A stretch of 64,000 nucleotides of DNA. Source: Paenibacillus sp. DMB5 (GTDB taxonomy: Bacteria > Bacillota > Bacilli > Paenibacillales > Paenibacillaceae). The notes below the pieces were generated by a model that searched no databases, had not been told where the DNA came from, and saw only the letters and a list, made by a program, of their open reading frames with translations. The position numbers and the translations under genes are program-made. The DNA lies in NCBI RefSeq assembly GCF_001517085.1, contig NZ_LRAC01000131.1, positions 1 through 64,000 on the forward strand. The letters run 5' to 3'. Below, piece by piece: positions 60,332 to 64,000 of the stretch. The stretch's first letter is position 1. Every line of letters starts with the position of its first letter.

Positions 60332-63300
60332 ATGAGTATCAAAAAGAAATATTTCCACATCATTGCCGGTCTGATTACAGTGGTTCTACTGACGGGAATT
60401 GGCCTTTTTATATATATAAATGCCGAACAGACACGCCTGAACCATAACCAGGAGGTACTGCAGAACAAGGCGGATACCATTAATGAGATGGCGGTTACGC
60501 TGAACGATGTATTTTTCCGGGTCAGAGGTTATAGTCTGCTTAAGAGCAGCAACGAGCTTCAGCAGGCTTACGATTCGCTGGAGAAGCTCAGAGGCGTGCT
60601 TGAGGATTATTCCGCGCTGAAGCTTTCCCCTGAGGAAGCCACCTTCAAGGAACATCTGGCCACGTTTGTTGACCAGTACCAGAATGTGACCCTGCCTAAG
60701 GCAATCGGCTTCGTCGAGCAGGATGATTATACAAGCCTGCGTGCACTGGCAGCTGAAGGCAATACTCAGGCGGTGAATGAATTTCTGGCGTATACCAAGC
60801 AGTACAACACGCGCTCTGACAAGCTGCTGAGTGATATGGTCGACCATTCCCTGAAGCGGGCTAACGAATTCACGTTGCTCGCCTTCGGCCTCAGCACGCT
60901 GCTGCTGCTGCTCTTCACACTGATGATCTGGCGGATTCTCAAAATCCTCATTGATCCGATTGTCAGGCTGGAGGAGGCTACCAATTCGCTTGCTGCCGGA
61001 GAAGCGGTAATGATCGGCAAGCTTCATAAGCAGGATGAGATCGGCCGGCTCTATGAGGCCTTCCTTAATATGGCTCACAGCATTCAGGATAAAGAGGAAG
61101 AGCTGATGATGCAGAATGAGGAGCTCCATGCCCAGCAGGATGAGCTTCAGGACCAGCAGTTCAGGCTGGAACGCTCGCTCGGCGAGATCGAGAGCATGAT
61201 GAAGGCGCTGGACCAGTCGTCCGCTGTGGCCATCCTCTCACCTAAAGGGATTTTTACGTATGCCAATGCGAATATGAGTGAATATACAGGCTACAAAAAC
61301 CCTGAGCTGATCGGTTTTACCTTCCGGCTGCTTGATCTGAGGAATATGGAAGCTGCCCGGATGCAGCAGATTGTCGGCAAGCTGAGCACAGGCGGCGTAT
61401 GGAGCGATGAGGTTCAGCTGGGCATGAAGAACGGTACACCGGTCTGGCTGCACATGACCATTATGCCTTATCTGAATGATGAGGGGCAGGTCTACCAGTA
61501 CATTCTGATAGCCAACAATATTACCTCCATGAAAAATGTGCAGCAGAAGCTGGCGGAGACGCTCAAAAATACGGAGCAGACCAAGATCATGCTGGAACGC
61601 AGCAATCAGCTGAATCATGACATTACCTATACACTCGATAAACAGGAGTTTGCCGAGAAATTTATCGAGTTCATGAACCGCCAGTATGCCTTTGATTCCA
61701 GTGTGTTTTTCCTGGTTAAGGACCAGATTACGGTGGTCCGGGGAGTTCCCCAGGAGAATGTTGACCGTTATCTGGGCAGTGAGAGCGGCAATATGCTCTA
61801 CCGGATGCAGACGGAGAAATCTTATATAACCAGACGGCCGGCTACGCTGCGTGAACAGGGAATTGCCCCTGAGCCGGTTCTCTCCTACGATTATTACTCT
61901 ACTGTTGTAAATGCCCAGGACGAGGTGCTTGCCGTATTCTGCGGTACCCGGATCGGACATTCCTTCAACGAGGAAGAAATTAACGAAATCCAGGGCATGA
62001 TGAACCGGGTGGGCCTGGCCATCGAGCGGCTGTTCATGTATGAGGAAATTGAGCACGGCCGCAGGCTGAACCGCGACATTGTCAATAATGTCAACGAGGG
62101 TATCCAGTTTGTCCAGATGGACGGCGGCATGCTGCAGATGAACCAGGCACTTGCGCTGATGTTTGACTATCATGAATGGTTCGAAGGCGACCTGATCCCG
62201 CTGGAACGCTGGAGCGGGCATTTCACACGGATGGCCAATGAATCGGAAGAGCTGGAGCAGTTCTACCAAAAGGCAATGTCCGAGCATTTTATTGAATCCA
62301 GCTCCATGAAGTATTCCATCGGTAAAGATACGCTGAAGCATGTGGATATGTATGCCATACCGGTATTCCGCCGGGAGACGCGCTTCGGGACACTGTTCGT
62401 CCACCGTGACATCACCCGCGAATACGAGCTTGATCTGATGAAGTCTGAGCTGGTCAGCACAGTCAGCCATGAGCTGCGGACCCCGCTGTCGAGCGTACTG
62501 GGCTTCACCGAACTGCTGCTGTCCAAGACAATGAAGCCTGAGAAGCAGCTGAAATATCTGGAGACCATTCACCGGGAAGCCCAGCGGCTGACAGATCTGA
62601 TCAATGATTTTCTTGACCTGCAGCGGATGGAGTCAGGCACCCAGCAGTATAACCAGCAGCCGCTTAATCTCAGCGAGCTTGTCATGGGCGTCATTGACCA
62701 ATACAAGGTCGGCGGCACTCATAATTTCCTGTTTGAGGACGAGGCCCACAACGCCGAGGTTGAGGTGGACCGGGATAAAATCGTTCAGGTGATGACCAAT
62801 CTGCTCAGCAATGCGATCAAGTTCTCCCCAGGTGCAAGTGAGATCAAGGTGTCCCTGCACAACGAGGCGGAGCGGATTATCGTGCAGATTCAGGATCACG
62901 GTCTGGGCATTCCCAAGAACCAGATCGGACAGCTGTTCCAGAAATTCAGACGCGTTGACAACAGCGCCTCCAAACGGATCGGCGGAACCGGTCTGGGCCT
63001 TGCGATCTGCAAGGAAATTATCGAGAAGCAGAAAGGCTCCATCGGCATCGAGTCGGAGGAAGGCGAAGGCTCGACTGTATGGTTCAGCCTTCCGGTCCTG
63101 CATTCACCGGGAAGCCGTCATGAAGACGAGCCGGTGAAGTCAAGTCCCGAGAAGGATCAGAAGCCTAACGTAATGATTGTAGAGGATGATTACAGCCTGT
63201 CCCTGCTGCTGTCTGAGGAGCTGAAGGGCAAGGGCTTCCGCGTAACCCACCATTATCATCCGCAGCAGGCTTTTGAACAGGCGCTCAAGACACCTTTCGT

Positions 63301-63577
63301 AGCCATCGTTGTGGATCTGATGCTGGGAGAGGAGCTGGACGGCTGGGATTTGATCCGGATGCTGAAGAACGACGAACGTACTGAGCATGTCCCGATTGTC
63401 ATTTCTTCCGCGCTGGATAAGACGGACAAGAACATGATGGACAACGTGGAGAAATATCTGACCAAGCCATACCCGCCGAATGAGCTGACCGGCACCCTGC
63501 AGGAGATTGTGAACATAAGGCAGGGAACCGGGGAAGTGCTGTTTCCGGACAGCGGACATACAGGTGAAGAGGAGTAA
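60332..63577 (+). CDS. Hybrid sensor histidine kinase (TM-HAMP-PAS-GAF-HisKA-HATPase-REC)
   Basis: 1081-residue membrane hybrid kinase. TM1 is about 8-30, then an extracytoplasmic helical domain of about 150 residues resembling CHASE3 or four-helix-bundle sensors, TM2 about 182-203, HAMP, and a coiled coil (QNEELHAQQDELQDQQFR). PAS follows from about 295 (AILSPKGIFTYANANMSEYTGY), then a GAF-like region of about 430-590 and a further PAS-like segment. HisKA has His713 in TVSHELRTPLSSVLGF; HATPase has NLLSNAIKFS, DHGLGIP and GGTGLGLAI. The C-terminal REC starts near 945 with MIVEDD and VVDLMLGEELDGWD. The ATG at 60332 lies one base after the receiver stop; earlier in-frame starts lie inside that gene. 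Confidence 0.92.
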   Translation: MSIKKKYFHIIAGLITVVLLTGIGLFIYINAEQTRLNHNQEVLQNKADTINEMAVTLNDVFFRVRGYSLLKSSNELQQAYDSLEKLRGVLEDYSALKLSPEEATFKEHLATFVDQYQNVTLPKAIGFVEQDDYTSLRALAAEGNTQAVNEFLAYTKQYNTRSDKLLSDMVDHSLKRANEFTLLAFGLSTLLLLLFTLMIWRILKILIDPIVRLEEATNSLAAGEAVMIGKLHKQDEIGRLYEAFLNMAHSIQDKEEELMMQNEELHAQQDELQDQQFRLERSLGEIESMMKALDQSSAVAILSPKGIFTYANANMSEYTGYKNPELIGFTFRLLDLRNMEAARMQQIVGKLSTGGVWSDEVQLGMKNGTPVWLHMTIMPYLNDEGQVYQYILIANNITSMKNVQQKLAETLKNTEQTKIMLERSNQLNHDITYTLDKQEFAEKFIEFMNRQYAFDSSVFFLVKDQITVVRGVPQENVDRYLGSESGNMLYRMQTEKSYITRRPATLREQGIAPEPVLSYDYYSTVVNAQDEVLAVFCGTRIGHSFNEEEINEIQGMMNRVGLAIERLFMYEEIEHGRRLNRDIVNNVNEGIQFVQMDGGMLQMNQALALMFDYHEWFEGDLIPLERWSGHFTRMANESEELEQFYQKAMSEHFIESSSMKYSIGKDTLKHVDMYAIPVFRRETRFGTLFVHRDITREYELDLMKSELVSTVSHELRTPLSSVLGFTELLLSKTMKPEKQLKYLETIHREAQRLTDLINDFLDLQRMESGTQQYNQQPLNLSELVMGVIDQYKVGGTHNFLFEDEAHNAEVEVDRDKIVQVMTNLLSNAIKFSPGASEIKVSLHNEAERIIVQIQDHGLGIPKNQIGQLFQKFRRVDNSASKRIGGTGLGLAICKEIIEKQKGSIGIESEEGEGSTVWFSLPVLHSPGSRHEDEPVKSSPEKDQKPNVMIVEDDYSLSLLLSEELKGKGFRVTHHYHPQQAFEQALKTPFVAIVVDLMLGEELDGWDLIRMLKNDERTEHVPIVISSALDKTDKNMMDNVEKYLTKPYPPNELTGTLQEIVNIRQGTGEVLFPDSGHTGEEE

Positions 63578-63618
63578 CAAATGAATGCCGGCAGGCCCCG
63601 GATTCCATTTTCCTGCAG

Positions 63619-63657
63619 AACGACGTTATCTTATACCTTGGATAACGTCCGTTTTTT
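63619..63657 (+). terminator. Terminator after the hybrid kinase operon
   Basis: AACG-ACGTTATC/GATAACGT-C-CGTT, 12 pairs with one bulged C, followed by six T. Confidence 0.85.
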
Positions 63658-63812
63658 ATGTTTTCGGATCACCGCAAAATACCTATGTCAGCATCCATGA
63701 AAGACCCCGCTTTGTTGGCTTAATAAAAAGCTTGCCTTATAGTGGACTCTAAGGGGTATAGTGGAAAATGTATTGCGGACAACCATTAAGGGATTAAAGG
63801 GAGGAAATACGA

Positions 63813-64000
63813 GTGAAGTACAGTTATTTGGGTAAATCAGGCCTTAAGGTCAGCCAGCTCTGTCTCGGCACGATGAATTTTGGCCCGGAAACCGAAGAGA
63901 AGGATGCTTTCCGGATTATGGATGCCGCGCTGGATGCGGGAATTAACTTTTTTGATACGGCCAACGTTTACGGGGGCCAGGAACGCCGCGGCTGGACGGA
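63813..64000 (+). CDS. Aldo/keto reductase, 5' part
   Basis: NADPH-dependent oxidoreductase cut off by the window end after about 62 residues. YSYLGKSGLKVSQLCLGTMNFG is the classic AKR N-terminus, and DAGINFFDTANVYGG contains the catalytic Asp and Tyr of the AKR tetrad. GTG start at 63813, nine bases after GGGAGG. The substrate cannot be told from this portion. Confidence 0.88.
   Translation, partial: MKYSYLGKSGLKVSQLCLGTMNFGPETEEKDAFRIMDAALDAGINFFDTANVYGGQERRGWT

Noticed and set aside
63732..63762. SigB-type promoter before the aldo/keto reductase
   Set aside because: GGGTAT is present at 63754 but no GTTT-type -35 lies 13-15 bp upstream. The alternative TTGCCT/TATAGT pair has a 19-bp spacer and is weak.
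1..64000. CRISPR arrays, tRNA or rRNA genes, insertion sequences, prophage
   Set aside because: No regular repeat-spacer array, no cloverleaf or rRNA signature, and no transposase, integrase or phage structural motif was seen on either strand.

Overview
The window looks like chromosomal DNA of a Paenibacillus-type member of the Bacillota. It has strong AGGAGG-type ribosome binding sites, frequent GTG and TTG starts, roughly half G+C, a YesN/YesM-type two-component pair feeding a sugar ABC transporter, a KinB-like kinase, a Bce-type antimicrobial-peptide module, neighbouring parE and parC, and the Ctc form of ribosomal protein L25. I saw no rRNA, tRNA, CRISPR array, insertion sequence or prophage. 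The genus is inferred from gene content, not proven.

Layout. 1-3.7 kb: the 3' part of a dynamin-like GTPase gene broken by a frameshift, then purT and an acetyltransferase. 4.0-12.7 kb: a galactose-type system made of response regulator, sensor kinase, accessory binding lipoprotein and mglBAC, closed by a strong terminator. 13-17 kb: phosphotransferase-like protein, decayed GH88 glycosidase remnant, unknown protein, YiaA-like membrane protein, membrane-anchored hydrolase. 17-24 kb: LytTR regulator plus DUF3021 protein, divergent KinB-like kinase, and a BceAB transporter facing a BceRS two-component pair. 24-35 kb: MetE-like protein, lipoproteins, WG-repeat and CAP-domain proteins, phospholipase-like and SGNH hydrolases, an ABC-2 exporter. 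35-40 kb: parE and parC separated by an unusual 578-bp spacer. 40-58 kb: housekeeping and accessory genes, including a pseudouridine synthase and methyltransferase pair, a Fur-boxed flavodoxin with an unknown partner, ctc, a MarR-controlled DHA2 exporter, an ECF41 sigma factor with its carboxymuconolactone decarboxylase partner, and UPF0210 plus ACT proteins. 58-64 kb: an HPt-REC-GGDEF-REC protein, a stand-alone receiver and a hybrid kinase, forming a likely phosphorelay to c-di-GMP, then the start of an aldo/keto reductase.

The most unusual content is intergenic. One element of about 145 bp occurs in two full copies (27621-27766 and 37523-37667) and one degenerate part-copy. It folds into the same four helices in both full copies, with compensating base changes, so it behaves like a structured RNA or a structured mobile repeat. 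A second element of about 185 bp occurs at 27172-27357 and 49543-49727. It has four 24-bp units, two forward then two reversed, on an exact 50-bp pitch in both copies. Other candidate regulatory sites are a long helix before purT, a cre-like site and direct repeats before mglB, an inverted repeat before bceA, paired palindromes before the DHA2 exporter, a Fur box before the flavodoxin, and an ECF41-type promoter before the decarboxylase.
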